Below the pieces are notes generated by a model. It saw nothing but the letters and a program-made list of their open reading frames with translations, searched no databases and was not told the origin of the DNA. DNA of 64,000 bases, taken from Promethearchaeia archaeon (GTDB lineage Archaea; Asgardarchaeota; Lokiarchaeia; Sigyniarchaeales; SOKP01). The stretch is taken from assembly GCA_029856125.1 (NCBI GenBank), contig JAHQWJ010000107.1:62001-126000 (forward strand), read 5' to 3'. Below are positions 34,485 to 42,478 of this stretch, piece by piece. Position 1 is the stretch's first letter. Every line of letters starts with the position of its first letter. A program made the position numbers and the translations under genes.

Positions 34485-34598
34485 TTTTGTCTATATAAAT
34501 TTAGCGTTCTAAAATTGAATAAATTGAGATAAAATGACTAAAAAAGAGGCACTTGTAATGATTTTAAATAGCCCCTTAAATTAAATCAAAAAAGAAAT

Positions 34599-35939
34599 TT
34601 ACTTCAGATTCTTCTCAATAAATTTATCTAAGGCTTCTTCAATTGTCGGGCTTTTAACAGCTTCTATATCGTAAGAAACCCTAATAATAGGTTTATTGCT
34701 ATTAATTAATTTTTCAAGGTCGATCGGGCTGCCATCAATTATAAGTTCACATTCTGCTTTATTGAGCGTTTCTTCCATGTCTTTAATTTGTTGGTCGTTG
34801 TATCCCATAGCTGGAACTATCTGTGTGATCTGTGGAAATTCTTCAAATACCTTTTTCATAGTACCTACAATATATGGTTTAGGATCTATAATTATTGCGC
34901 CACTGTTGGTTGCTGCGACAAAACCTGCTCCGTAAGACATACTACCATGGGTCAAAGTTGGCCCATCTTCTACAACAATTACTTTTTTGCCCTTTAAATC
35001 GGGATTACCTTCGACAGTTACAACCGAATTTGTATATATTTTTGTTGCGTCAGGATTTAATTTGTTTAAGTTATTCTCAACGATTTTTACGTCTTCTGGT
35101 TTAGCGTTATTCATTTTATTTACAACAAATGCGTCAGCAGATCGGGCATTTACTTCGCCGGGATGATACTTCATCTCGTGCCCCGGTCTTAATGGGTCTA
35201 CAACGACGAAAAGTAAATCTGGAACGTAAAACGATAATTCATTGTTTCCACCGTCAAATATGATTACATCTGCTTCTTTTTCCGCCTCTCTAACAATTTT
35301 TTCGTAATCTACTCCAGAATAAATCACAAGTCCTTGCTCAATGTAAGGTTCGTATTCCTCTCGTTCTTCAATTGTACAATCGTATTTATCTAAATCCTCG
35401 TACTTCTCAAAACGCATGACATTTTGCTTTATTAAATCTCCATAGGGCATTGGTTCTCTTACTGCTACAACCTTATAACCCTTACTCATTAAATACCTGT
35501 AGGTTGCTCTAGAAACTTGACTTTTACCGCATCCAGTTCTAACTGCACATATAGCTACAACTGGTTTATTAGATTTTATTTGGGTAAACTTTCCAGAAAT
35601 TAATCTATAATTTGCCCCAGCAGATAACACGCGAGAGCCTTTATGCATTAATTCATCGTGCGAAACATCAGAATACGCAAACACTACCTCATCTATTTGA
35701 TGAAGTATGATAATTTCTTCAAGGTGTTCTTCCGGAAGCATTGGGATACCTTTTGGATATAGTTTTCCTGCTAATTCTGCCGGATATTTTCTTTCTGCCC
35801 CCTCAATTGTGCCTACATTCTGCTCTCCAGCGATAGTGAATGCGATAACCTCGTATTCTTCGTTGTCTCTAAAGACTGTGTTAAACACGTGAAAATCCAT
35901 CCCTAAAGCGCCAATAATAACAACTTTCTTTTTCTGCAT
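34599..35939 (-). CDS. Cyclic 2,3-diphosphoglycerate synthetase-like P-loop protein
   Basis: A 446-residue protein when started at the internal ATG at 35939, where the sequence MQKKKVVIIGALGMDFHVF is the normal family N-terminus; the longer frame to 36062 adds an unlikely hydrophobic leader. The first 150 residues form a Rossmann-like domain; a P-loop follows (VRTGCGKSQVSR), and then FDGGNNE and PLRPGH segments. It is related to the archaeal enzyme that joins the two phosphates of 2,3-bisphosphoglycerate into the cyclic osmolyte. Many relatives in archaea are uncharacterised, so the reaction is not certain here. Confidence 0.72.
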   Translation of the reverse strand: MQKKKVVIIGALGMDFHVFNTVFRDNEEYEVIAFTIAGEQNVGTIEGAERKYPAELAGKLYPKGIPMLPEEHLEEIIILHQIDEVVFAYSDVSHDELMHKGSRVLSAGANYRLISGKFTQIKSNKPVVAICAVRTGCGKSQVSRATYRYLMSKGYKVVAVREPMPYGDLIKQNVMRFEKYEDLDKYDCTIEEREEYEPYIEQGLVIYSGVDYEKIVREAEKEADVIIFDGGNNELSFYVPDLLFVVVDPLRPGHEMKYHPGEVNARSADAFVVNKMNNAKPEDVKIVENNLNKLNPDATKIYTNSVVTVEGNPDLKGKKVIVVEDGPTLTHGSMSYGAGFVAATNSGAIIIDPKPYIVGTMKKVFEEFPQITQIVPAMGYNDQQIKDMEETLNKAECELIIDGSPIDLEKLINSNKPIIRVSYDIEAVKSPTIEEALDKFIEKNLK

Positions 35940-36160
35940 AGTTAGAAACCATTCTAATAGTATTCCTTTTATTCTTATTATTATAAATTGGGGATATATA
36001 ATAATAGTTATTGATAGTCTTACGGGAATGACAACCCACTCCCTAATCTTTATATCTCGCAAAAAAAGCAGTTATATATTTACCGATTTATTCCATATAA
36101 TATCATTTTTGGTTAAAAGTATAAAAAATAGATCGTATGAAAAACAAGGAGCTTACTTAA

Positions 36161-37603
36161 ATGAAAAAGAATGCGGATGTAGATACAAGCTCAAAACAAG
36201 TTGAATACGAGGAACATGTTCCGCTTAAATCTAAATTTGGTGTTGGATTTGCTAATATGGGAAGTTCATTCATGTCGGCAATTGGATTAGGAACGATAGA
36301 TGTGTATTATCTTAAAGTATACGGTGCTAATCCGTCGCTCTTAGCTTTGTCTTGGTTATTATTCATAGTATGGAACATGATAAACGATCCTATCATTGGC
36401 ATCCTTGAAGAGAGGACTAAAACAAGATGGGGCCGAAGAATCCCATATTTACGGTTTGGTGCCATCCCATACGCTTTATCGTTCATTTTGGTGTGGTTTC
36501 CATTCATGCAAGGAGAGTTTGGTCTTTTTCTCAATCATTTATTGATGCTGTTTGTATTTGACACTTTTTTCAGTATGACGGGTCTTATTACATTTGGTTT
36601 ACCAGCTGAAATGGCGGTAACAGCAAAAGAAAGAAATAAAATTAACTTGTTTACCGTGGCTTTTGGATCAGTTGGAATGATATCGCGATGGATTATGGAA
36701 CCTTTGTTTTTATCAGGCGATCATCCAAATCAACTTGTTTTTCAAATCGTAGTTACCATATTTGGTATTATATCCGGCTTGCTTATCTTTTCTAGCAGTT
36801 ATTTAATTAAAGAAAGGCTTTACACACAAAAAGAAGAGGCTTTTGGGTTTATTAAGAGTATAACTGAAACGCTAAAAAATAAGCCTTTTTTGATAATAGA
36901 AGTCAGCATATTTTTCATGACTATCATATCTGAGATGCTATTTAACGGATTTATCTACTTGTTTGATTACGTTTTTATTTTTAGCGAACTTACAATTTTC
37001 TTTTTTCTTCCCGCTTTAATCGTTTTAATAGTGCTAGGAATTTGGGCGAATAGCAAGATTGGAGCATGGGGGCTCAAGAAAGTGATGATCTTAGGAGGGT
37101 TAATAGCATTGATTGGTTATTTAATGACTTTTTTCATTGGATTAGCAATGAACTCAAAAATTCCGTTTGAAATTGGTTCGTTTGGGATAGCCTTCATAGG
37201 TGTGGGTTTGTTAATGTTCTTGGTGAATCAATCGCCGCTCATGGGAGAGGCTATAGATAATGATGAGATTCGAACGGGTAAAAGAAGGGAAACTACGTAC
37301 TCAGGAGTAAATGCTCTTATCACCAAACCCGCAGTATCAATTAGTCACTCTCTATTATTAGGAATAATTGGACTATTCGGATATCAACAAGGTGTCGATG
37401 TGTCAAATCAACCAGCGACGGTTGCCACGGGAGTTATAATTGCATTAACGATCGTACCTATTATATGCATCTTCATTGTTGTTATCTCATTATATTTTAA
37501 TCCTCTTGAGGGGAAGGAATGGCAAATAAAAAAACGACACTTACAAGAAGTGCATAGGCAAAAAGAGAAAGAATATATAAAAGGATTAAAGAAAAAAGTT
37601 TAA
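36161..37603 (+). CDS. GPH-family sugar/uronide:cation symporter (MFS)
   Basis: A 480-residue protein with about 12 transmembrane helices and the GPH (glycoside-pentoside-hexuronide) features: N-terminal WNMINDPIIGILEERTKTRWGRRIPY and the central EAIDNDEIRTGKRRE loop. The next two minus-strand genes encode a CE15 esterase-like hydrolase and a GH4 glycosidase, so uptake of a uronic-acid-containing sugar is likely. The ATG at 36161 is preceded by a GGAG at 36149-36152. The 17-base gap to the esterase makes the pair convergent. Confidence 0.86.
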   Translation: MKKNADVDTSSKQVEYEEHVPLKSKFGVGFANMGSSFMSAIGLGTIDVYYLKVYGANPSLLALSWLLFIVWNMINDPIIGILEERTKTRWGRRIPYLRFGAIPYALSFILVWFPFMQGEFGLFLNHLLMLFVFDTFFSMTGLITFGLPAEMAVTAKERNKINLFTVAFGSVGMISRWIMEPLFLSGDHPNQLVFQIVVTIFGIISGLLIFSSSYLIKERLYTQKEEAFGFIKSITETLKNKPFLIIEVSIFFMTIISEMLFNGFIYLFDYVFIFSELTIFFFLPALIVLIVLGIWANSKIGAWGLKKVMILGGLIALIGYLMTFFIGLAMNSKIPFEIGSFGIAFIGVGLLMFLVNQSPLMGEAIDNDEIRTGKRRETTYSGVNALITKPAVSISHSLLLGIIGLFGYQQGVDVSNQPATVATGVIIALTIVPIICIFIVVISLYFNPLEGKEWQIKKRHLQEVHRQKEKEYIKGLKKKV

Positions 37604-37620
37604 TATAAAATTATTATTTC

Positions 37621-38784
37621 CTATAGATACAAATCAGCAAAATCCATATATCTATCCCAATCATATAAAGATAATTTATGACCTCCTTGCCGAATATGGT
37701 AACCTATCGTGTTCATTATAGGCTCATTAATTTTGGGAAGTATTTCAGCACCCAATCCTGTTTTCCCAAACAAATTATATACGGGTCCTGCGTGTTTTGC
37801 AGAAAGAAATTCCCCTATAGGATCAGCCCAAAAGTCGTCTTGTGCACTTCCGATATAAACGGGTCGAGGTGCGATTAAAGCAATAAGCATGTGCTGATCG
37901 ATAGGAAGATCAAATTCTCTTCTATTAAACTTCTTAAAGTTTGCGCATAACCAATGAGGAAAACCTTCATTAATCCTCTTAATTGTCTCTCCTCTTTTAC
38001 TTCGGAATAAAGCAGCGCCACAGCAACCTGAATTATTTGATATGACCATTGAGAAGCGGTCATCGTTAACTCCCGCCCATAAAGCGGCTTTTCCCATTCG
38101 AGAGTGTCCTATAACAGCTATGCGTTTCTGATCGATATCCGAATCAAATTCGAAATAATTCATGAGTTGGATTAGCCCCCAAGCCCATGCTCCAATAGTA
38201 CCCCATTCATTTTCTAAAGGTCGATTTTGTCCTTCTTTATAAAATAGAGGATGAGCCCCATTTGAAAAATCATCGCTATTAGGATCAAAATCCCCGAATC
38301 TTGCTGTTGCGAGCGCATATCCTCTTTGCAATACATGCTTGAATGGCCAAAGTTTCAATTTCTTGAAACCACGCCACCAATTTGGTAGACCTACAAAAGC
38401 AGGGGCAGGTCTTTTTACATTATTGGGTATATATATCAGTAGCTTAGCGTTAATCTGTTGTCCTCCTCGCTTTAAAGTAATTTTAACTGCCTTTTTTGTT
38501 GCTAATCCATCTAAATCATTTTTATCTTCATTTATAATGCTGTATTTAGCTTCAACCGCTTCAGTAGGGATTTTACCATACACATTTTCTTCAAATAAGC
38601 GTAAGATTTCTGCCCTTCTCTTCTCGATCCATTGGTTTTTATCGATAACTTCCTCTCCACTTTCAAAAATTAGGGGATTTGGGAGATTATAATCCTTAAT
38701 CGTATATTGTAGCTTTTTATCAAGAATCCTTGGTTTCATATATTTAAGACCGAGATTCAGTACTGTCCTTTTAAGCTTATTCAT
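37621..38784 (-). CDS. CE15-like alpha/beta hydrolase (glucuronoyl esterase family)
   Basis: A 387-residue alpha/beta hydrolase. The nucleophile elbow GHSRMGKAAL places Ser228; ISNNSGCCGAALF and the segment DLPIDQHMLIALIAPRPVY match the bacterial CE15 glucuronoyl methylesterases, and the catalytic His is in GGHKLSLYDW near the end. These enzymes cut the ester between 4-O-methyl-glucuronic acid of xylan and lignin. There is no signal peptide or membrane segment, so it seems to act in the cytosol on imported oligosaccharides or small uronate esters. A different sugar-ester substrate is possible. Confidence 0.82.
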   Translation of the reverse strand: MNKLKRTVLNLGLKYMKPRILDKKLQYTIKDYNLPNPLIFESGEEVIDKNQWIEKRRAEILRLFEENVYGKIPTEAVEAKYSIINEDKNDLDGLATKKAVKITLKRGGQQINAKLLIYIPNNVKRPAPAFVGLPNWWRGFKKLKLWPFKHVLQRGYALATARFGDFDPNSDDFSNGAHPLFYKEGQNRPLENEWGTIGAWAWGLIQLMNYFEFDSDIDQKRIAVIGHSRMGKAALWAGVNDDRFSMVISNNSGCCGAALFRSKRGETIKRINEGFPHWLCANFKKFNRREFDLPIDQHMLIALIAPRPVYIGSAQDDFWADPIGEFLSAKHAGPVYNLFGKTGLGAEILPKINEPIMNTIGYHIRQGGHKLSLYDWDRYMDFADLYL

Positions 38785-38818
38785 AACAATTTTAGTGTTT
38801 TAAAAAAGATTTTAATTT

Positions 38819-40192
38819 TTAGAACTTAGGAATCCACTTTGCTTCAGCTTCGAACATTTCTTCAACCATTTCATAGATATGCGTCGTTGAACACATGCTA
38901 GCGGTGTTAGGATCGAGTAATATTGCGTGATAAATCTTCTCTCGATTCATTTCGAGGACGCCTTCAACTGCTGCTTTTTGTACCATGATATTAGAAGTGC
39001 ACAACGCTTGACATATAGTTGGTAAGACAATTCCTCCTTGAGGATGTAACCCGTGATTATCGGCAAAAATAGGGACTTCAACGCAGCAGTCTTTAGGAAG
39101 ATTGGTAATCAAGCTAGCTTCTTTATTAATTACATTTCCGTTAAATCCAAAAGTTTCGTTTGTTTCCATGGCATTAATGATGAATGGAGCATATTCTCCT
39201 GTGGCCACTTTCTTATAGGGAAGTTTTTGCTTTTTTAATGCCCTTAGTATGCTTCTCTCGAATCTACCCTGCATTTTAACTTGCGTTAAATAATCGGCGG
39301 CTTGCTCTATCTTGCCTGTTAAGCTTCCCTGAAATTTTTCTAGAAAATCAGGTAATTTGCGATAATAAGGAACGTATTCGCTAGTATGTCGGGTTTCCTC
39401 TGTCATGAAATATCCTCCCGCAGCTTTCATCAAGTCTAAGCGGACTTTGTCGTTCTCTCCTAACTTTGGATTCTCTTTGAGTTTTTTTTTAATTAACGGG
39501 TATGCATCATTCCACACGGAATTTGGGTCTTCCGCATTTTTATACCATACTTCAAGAAACCAAGCCATGTGGTTAATACCAGCGCAGAGAAAACTAAAAT
39601 CTTCAGGTTTTACACCAGCCCAACTTCGTAAAATCATTGCCGTACCTTGAACCCCGTGACATAGACCTAACGTGGAGTCTGGAACGATCGAGTTGCAATA
39701 CCAAGTATTCATTGCCATAGGATTGGCGTAATTTAAGAGTAAAGGCTTAACTCCGTCGTTATTGGCGTTGTATCCGATTTCTTGCATATCTTGCAGAATT
39801 GATTTTAAGGCGCTTGTTGCGCGTAGGAAGCGAAAAACGCCACCCGGGCCAATTGTATCTCCTACTGCTTGAGAAACGCCATACTTGTAAGGTATTTCGA
39901 CATCTATCTTAAAGGCATCCAGTCCGCCTACGTGAATGGAGTCAATCACATATTTCGCATCTTCGATTGCCTTTTTTTGATTTGTTGTCTTTTCAATTGT
40001 AATATCTTTATCATCGAAAAAATCTTCCTTGAACTTTTTTACATACCGAAACATTAAGTCTAATCTCTCGGCATGAATATCTTCAAGACAAAGAATCGTA
40101 TCTTCTTGAAGCGCTGGAAACATAAGGAGATCTGTTAGTAAGTTTTTTCCAAAAACAAGGGAACCTGCTCCAATGAAAGTAATTTTAACCAC
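38819..40192 (-). CDS. GH4 family glycosidase, alpha-glucuronidase/galacturonidase type
   Basis: A 457-residue NAD- and metal-dependent glycosidase of family 4, with a Rossmann N-terminus (FIGAGSLVFGK) and the metal-binding signature C178-H179-G180-V. Family 4 subtypes are told apart at this site: CHEV for alpha-glucosidases, CHSV for alpha-galactosidases, CN(V/I)P for phospho-glucosidases and CHG for alpha-glucuronidases and galacturonidases. It is therefore predicted to release uronic acids. It lies 34 bases upstream of the CE15 gene in the same operon. Confidence 0.88.
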   Translation of the reverse strand: MVKITFIGAGSLVFGKNLLTDLLMFPALQEDTILCLEDIHAERLDLMFRYVKKFKEDFFDDKDITIEKTTNQKKAIEDAKYVIDSIHVGGLDAFKIDVEIPYKYGVSQAVGDTIGPGGVFRFLRATSALKSILQDMQEIGYNANNDGVKPLLLNYANPMAMNTWYCNSIVPDSTLGLCHGVQGTAMILRSWAGVKPEDFSFLCAGINHMAWFLEVWYKNAEDPNSVWNDAYPLIKKKLKENPKLGENDKVRLDLMKAAGGYFMTEETRHTSEYVPYYRKLPDFLEKFQGSLTGKIEQAADYLTQVKMQGRFERSILRALKKQKLPYKKVATGEYAPFIINAMETNETFGFNGNVINKEASLITNLPKDCCVEVPIFADNHGLHPQGGIVLPTICQALCTSNIMVQKAAVEGVLEMNREKIYHAILLDPNTASMCSTTHIYEMVEEMFEAEAKWIPKF

Positions 40193-40338
40193 AATATTGT
40201 TTTTAATACGAATAGATTTTTATAACTTTCTTTTGCTCAAATTCTTGAGAAAATGATGCAAGAGAAGGATTCTTGAATAAAAAAGAAAATAAAAGAAAAA
40301 AATATTGCTACCTCCACATAGGAATGTAATAGATTAGA

Positions 40339-40369
40339 TTTTTCAAAGGAATTTTCATTGAAATCAGAT
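40339..40369. repeat. 31-bp perfect direct repeat, copy 1
   Basis: Identical over 31 bases to 41608-41638: five T, then caaaggaattttcattg and aaatcagat. Inside it is a near-palindrome of 21 bases (TTCAA...TTGAA, 8 of 10 pairs matching). It lies in the 349-base gap between the GH4 gene and the acetyltransferase gene. I see nothing else definite in that gap beyond the promoters both genes need. Confidence 0.85.
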
Positions 40370-40541
40370 GCTGAATTTACCTTTCCATTCGATTCAAGTG
40401 ATTTGAATTTGTCAATTGTTCCCTTTTGATTTTGAAAAAATTCTTGTTAAACATAATAAATAAATATTTGAACGGTGCATGCCAAGTTAAACTTACAATA
40501 TGCAAGAATAAGTAGAAATAAAATAGAGGAATGGAACAAGA

Positions 40542-41438
40542 ATGGGAATTATTTACAAATTCTATGAACCTGATAATGATTATGAGCAGATTCAAGCCGA
40601 TTTATACAATAATGCAATTGGAAAATATGGAACCCCTGGCAATGCAACAGCCGACCAGATCAAAGAAAGATATAGGATCGAAGGTTTTGATAATAAAGGC
40701 GTCCAATATGCATTTTATGATGATAAGCCAATTGCATATATTCAAACAAGGAAAGTAGTCGAAACAAAACAGGTTTACATCGGGTATCCTTGGTCAACAA
40801 CTGATTGTCCTGAAGAAGTTAAGGATGAGATGTTTAAAAATATGGTAAATTATCTAAATACACGTGATCCTGAATTTAAAATAGTTTGTGGGGTAATCCA
40901 AGATTCCTGGACTGATGTACGGGATTTTTTAAAAAAGAACAATTGTACTGTAGAAAACGAGTATAAAACTTACTTTTTGGATATTACAAACCTTAGTAAA
41001 CTCGATAATAGTGGTTATACCTCTAAAATCGGAACTTCTGATGACGAGGAGGCACTTTTTGAATTATGCATGTCTGAACCCGGTTTCAATAATACCTTTC
41101 CAAATGAAGAAGCAGTGAAAATTTTTGTTAAAAATATCCTTAAGGAACTTGAAACGATCCTTATTTTCAAAAATGATGAATTAGTATCCTCTGGCGCAGT
41201 TCTTTCTTATGAACCAGATAGAAATAATATTATTAATACACGATTTACAGCTACAAGAGATTATAAGTTCGAGTATTGGAAGGCATACGTTATTGAAATA
41301 GCTAAAAGATTAATAAAGAAAGGTTTAGATGGAATGAAATTTACCTTATTTGATCGTCAACCAGAACATTTAGAATTTTATGATAAATATTCTTCAGGTT
41401 CTAGGACTGGATTTATATATGCAGTTCCGAAACCTTGA
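40542..41438 (+). CDS. GNAT-type N-acetyltransferase-like protein (probably two GNAT domains)
   Basis: A 298-residue protein. The N-terminal half (residues 1-155) and C-terminal half (about 165-298) both look GNAT-like in secondary structure, with strand-rich cores (YAFYDDKPIAYIQTRK and ILIFKNDELVSSGAVL). No strong acetyl-CoA loop is seen, so one half may be degenerate. A GAGG lies upstream of the ATG. Substrate unknown. The gene is bracketed by the 31-bp direct repeats at 40339 and 41608. Confidence 0.6.
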   Translation: MGIIYKFYEPDNDYEQIQADLYNNAIGKYGTPGNATADQIKERYRIEGFDNKGVQYAFYDDKPIAYIQTRKVVETKQVYIGYPWSTTDCPEEVKDEMFKNMVNYLNTRDPEFKIVCGVIQDSWTDVRDFLKKNNCTVENEYKTYFLDITNLSKLDNSGYTSKIGTSDDEEALFELCMSEPGFNNTFPNEEAVKIFVKNILKELETILIFKNDELVSSGAVLSYEPDRNNIINTRFTATRDYKFEYWKAYVIEIAKRLIKKGLDGMKFTLFDRQPEHLEFYDKYSSGSRTGFIYAVPKP

Positions 41439-41607
41439 ATGCTTTGAAAAATTTTTCAAAACTCAATAATTTTTCTATTCTTTTTTTTTTCTGTAATAAT
41501 ATCTAAAAATAGTGATGATTAAAAATGGTATAATCAAATCAAAATGCTAAATATTCATATCCTTAGTAAAAATCACATTGATTACGGTCTAAAGATTTAA
41601 AATTTTT

Positions 41608-41638
41608 TTTTCAAAGGAATTTTCATTGAAATCAGATT
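41608..41638. repeat. 31-bp perfect direct repeat, copy 2
   Basis: Second copy of the repeat at 40339-40369, lying 170 bases downstream of the acetyltransferase stop and 53 bases beyond the 3' end of the tetR gene. The copies are 1269 bases apart and in the same orientation. Confidence 0.85.
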
Positions 41639-41690
41639 TTTCTTCATGGAGTTAGATCAATAAATCTTAAGAAATATAATGATTAATTTA

Positions 41691-42266
41691 TCAATCTTCG
41701 GCTATCGTCCGTGCTATTTTGAGAAAAAGATCAATGAACTCATCATCTGAACCAAAAAGATTTCCAAAAACAATGTGACGTCTCATAATTGCCTTAAGTA
41801 CTTTCTGCATCGTTTTAGCCTTTTCAATACTAATTTTCTTCCCCGCAAACTTTTCCATCATTTTAAAAGCCTGGAGAAGACTTTTTTGTGTTTCCTTTCT
41901 TTTTGCGATATTCTCATTGATTAGTGCTTGAACATCATCTGGTCGGGACATAGCTTCTATTTCCATTGCGGTAATGAATGCCTTTTTTTTTTGATTTAGT
42001 TCTAAGTTTTTGCGTAACCAAATCCTAGGATCTGCATTTGGATCAGCAAGAAATTCTGACATGCCTAATAGTTCACTGTATTTTTCACCCATCGCTAAAA
42101 CAATCTCCATTTTGCCTCTTGGAAAATGATGGTAAAGAGTTCCAACGCTAATTCCTACTTCTTTTGCAATACCTCGAGCGCTAACATTGACATAACCTTT
42201 GTTTTCTATTAGCTCTTCTGTAATATCTAATATCTTTTCTTTTGTTAATGATAAGTTAACTGGCAT
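41691..42266 (-). CDS. TetR/AcrR family regulator
   Basis: A 191-residue regulator when started at ATG 42266 (MPVNLSLTKEKILDITEEL); the longer frame to 42320 would cross an operator-like palindrome. The helix-turn-helix is VSARGIAKEVGISVGTLYHHFPRGK (about residues 27-51, given as landmarks VSARGIAKEV and GTLYHHF). The C-terminal ligand domain is helical. It is divergent from the condensation-domain gene with three TCGATCGA-type palindromes between them, so it very likely represses that gene and itself. Confidence 0.88.
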   Translation of the reverse strand: MPVNLSLTKEKILDITEELIENKGYVNVSARGIAKEVGISVGTLYHHFPRGKMEIVLAMGEKYSELLGMSEFLADPNADPRIWLRKNLELNQKKKAFITAMEIEAMSRPDDVQALINENIAKRKETQKSLLQAFKMMEKFAGKKISIEKAKTMQKVLKAIMRRHIVFGNLFGSDDEFIDLFLKIARTIAED

Positions 42267-42302
42267 TATATAATATGTAGAACATCTTAGTATATAAATA
42301 TA

Positions 42303-42317
42303 TCGATCGATGTTCGA
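42303..42317. promoter_or_regulatory. TetR operator candidate 1 (near tetR start)
   Basis: TCGATCGATGTTCGA, identical to the first 15 bases of the site at 42438-42456. It lies 37 bases upstream of the tetR ATG, immediately upstream of a TATA-like atttatatac (minus strand, about 42292-42301). Confidence 0.55.
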
Positions 42318-42377
42318 CAATATAAAATAACATTTTAAAGCTTTAAACTGATTATAATAAAAAAATCTTTAAGAAAC

Positions 42378-42392
42378 TCGATCATTGATCGA
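42378..42392. promoter_or_regulatory. TetR operator candidate 2
   Basis: TCGATCA-T-TGATCGA, a perfect 15-base inverted repeat with 7-bp arms. A TATA-like tttatatatt follows at about 42397-42406, in position for the condensation-domain gene promoter. Confidence 0.6.
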
Positions 42393-42437
42393 AATATTTA
42401 TATATTGTTTTTTATTTTATAATCTTAGATAATAAAA

Positions 42438-42456
42438 TCGATCGATGTTCGATCGA
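42438..42456. promoter_or_regulatory. TetR operator candidate 3 (before condensation-domain gene)
   Basis: TCGATCGA-TGT-TCGATCGA, a 19-base inverted repeat with perfect 8-bp arms, ending 22 bases before the GTG start at 42479 and about 35 bases downstream of the TATA-like box, so over the expected transcription start. Confidence 0.62.
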
Positions 42457-42478
42457 ATAAATTAAAAATTAAAAATAG

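Noticed and set aside
34534..34584. 16-codon open frame upstream of tetR
   Set aside because: Too short and without a clear homologue or Shine-Dalgarno to call as a gene; kept only as an observation.
35707..35892. Open frame on the plus strand inside the cDPG synthetase-like gene
   Set aside because: It lies fully antisense to a clearly coding gene and its composition follows from the minus-strand codons.
40531..40758. 75-codon frame beginning 11 bases before the acetyltransferase start
   Set aside because: It overlaps the acetyltransferase in another frame; the 298-codon frame is the real gene.
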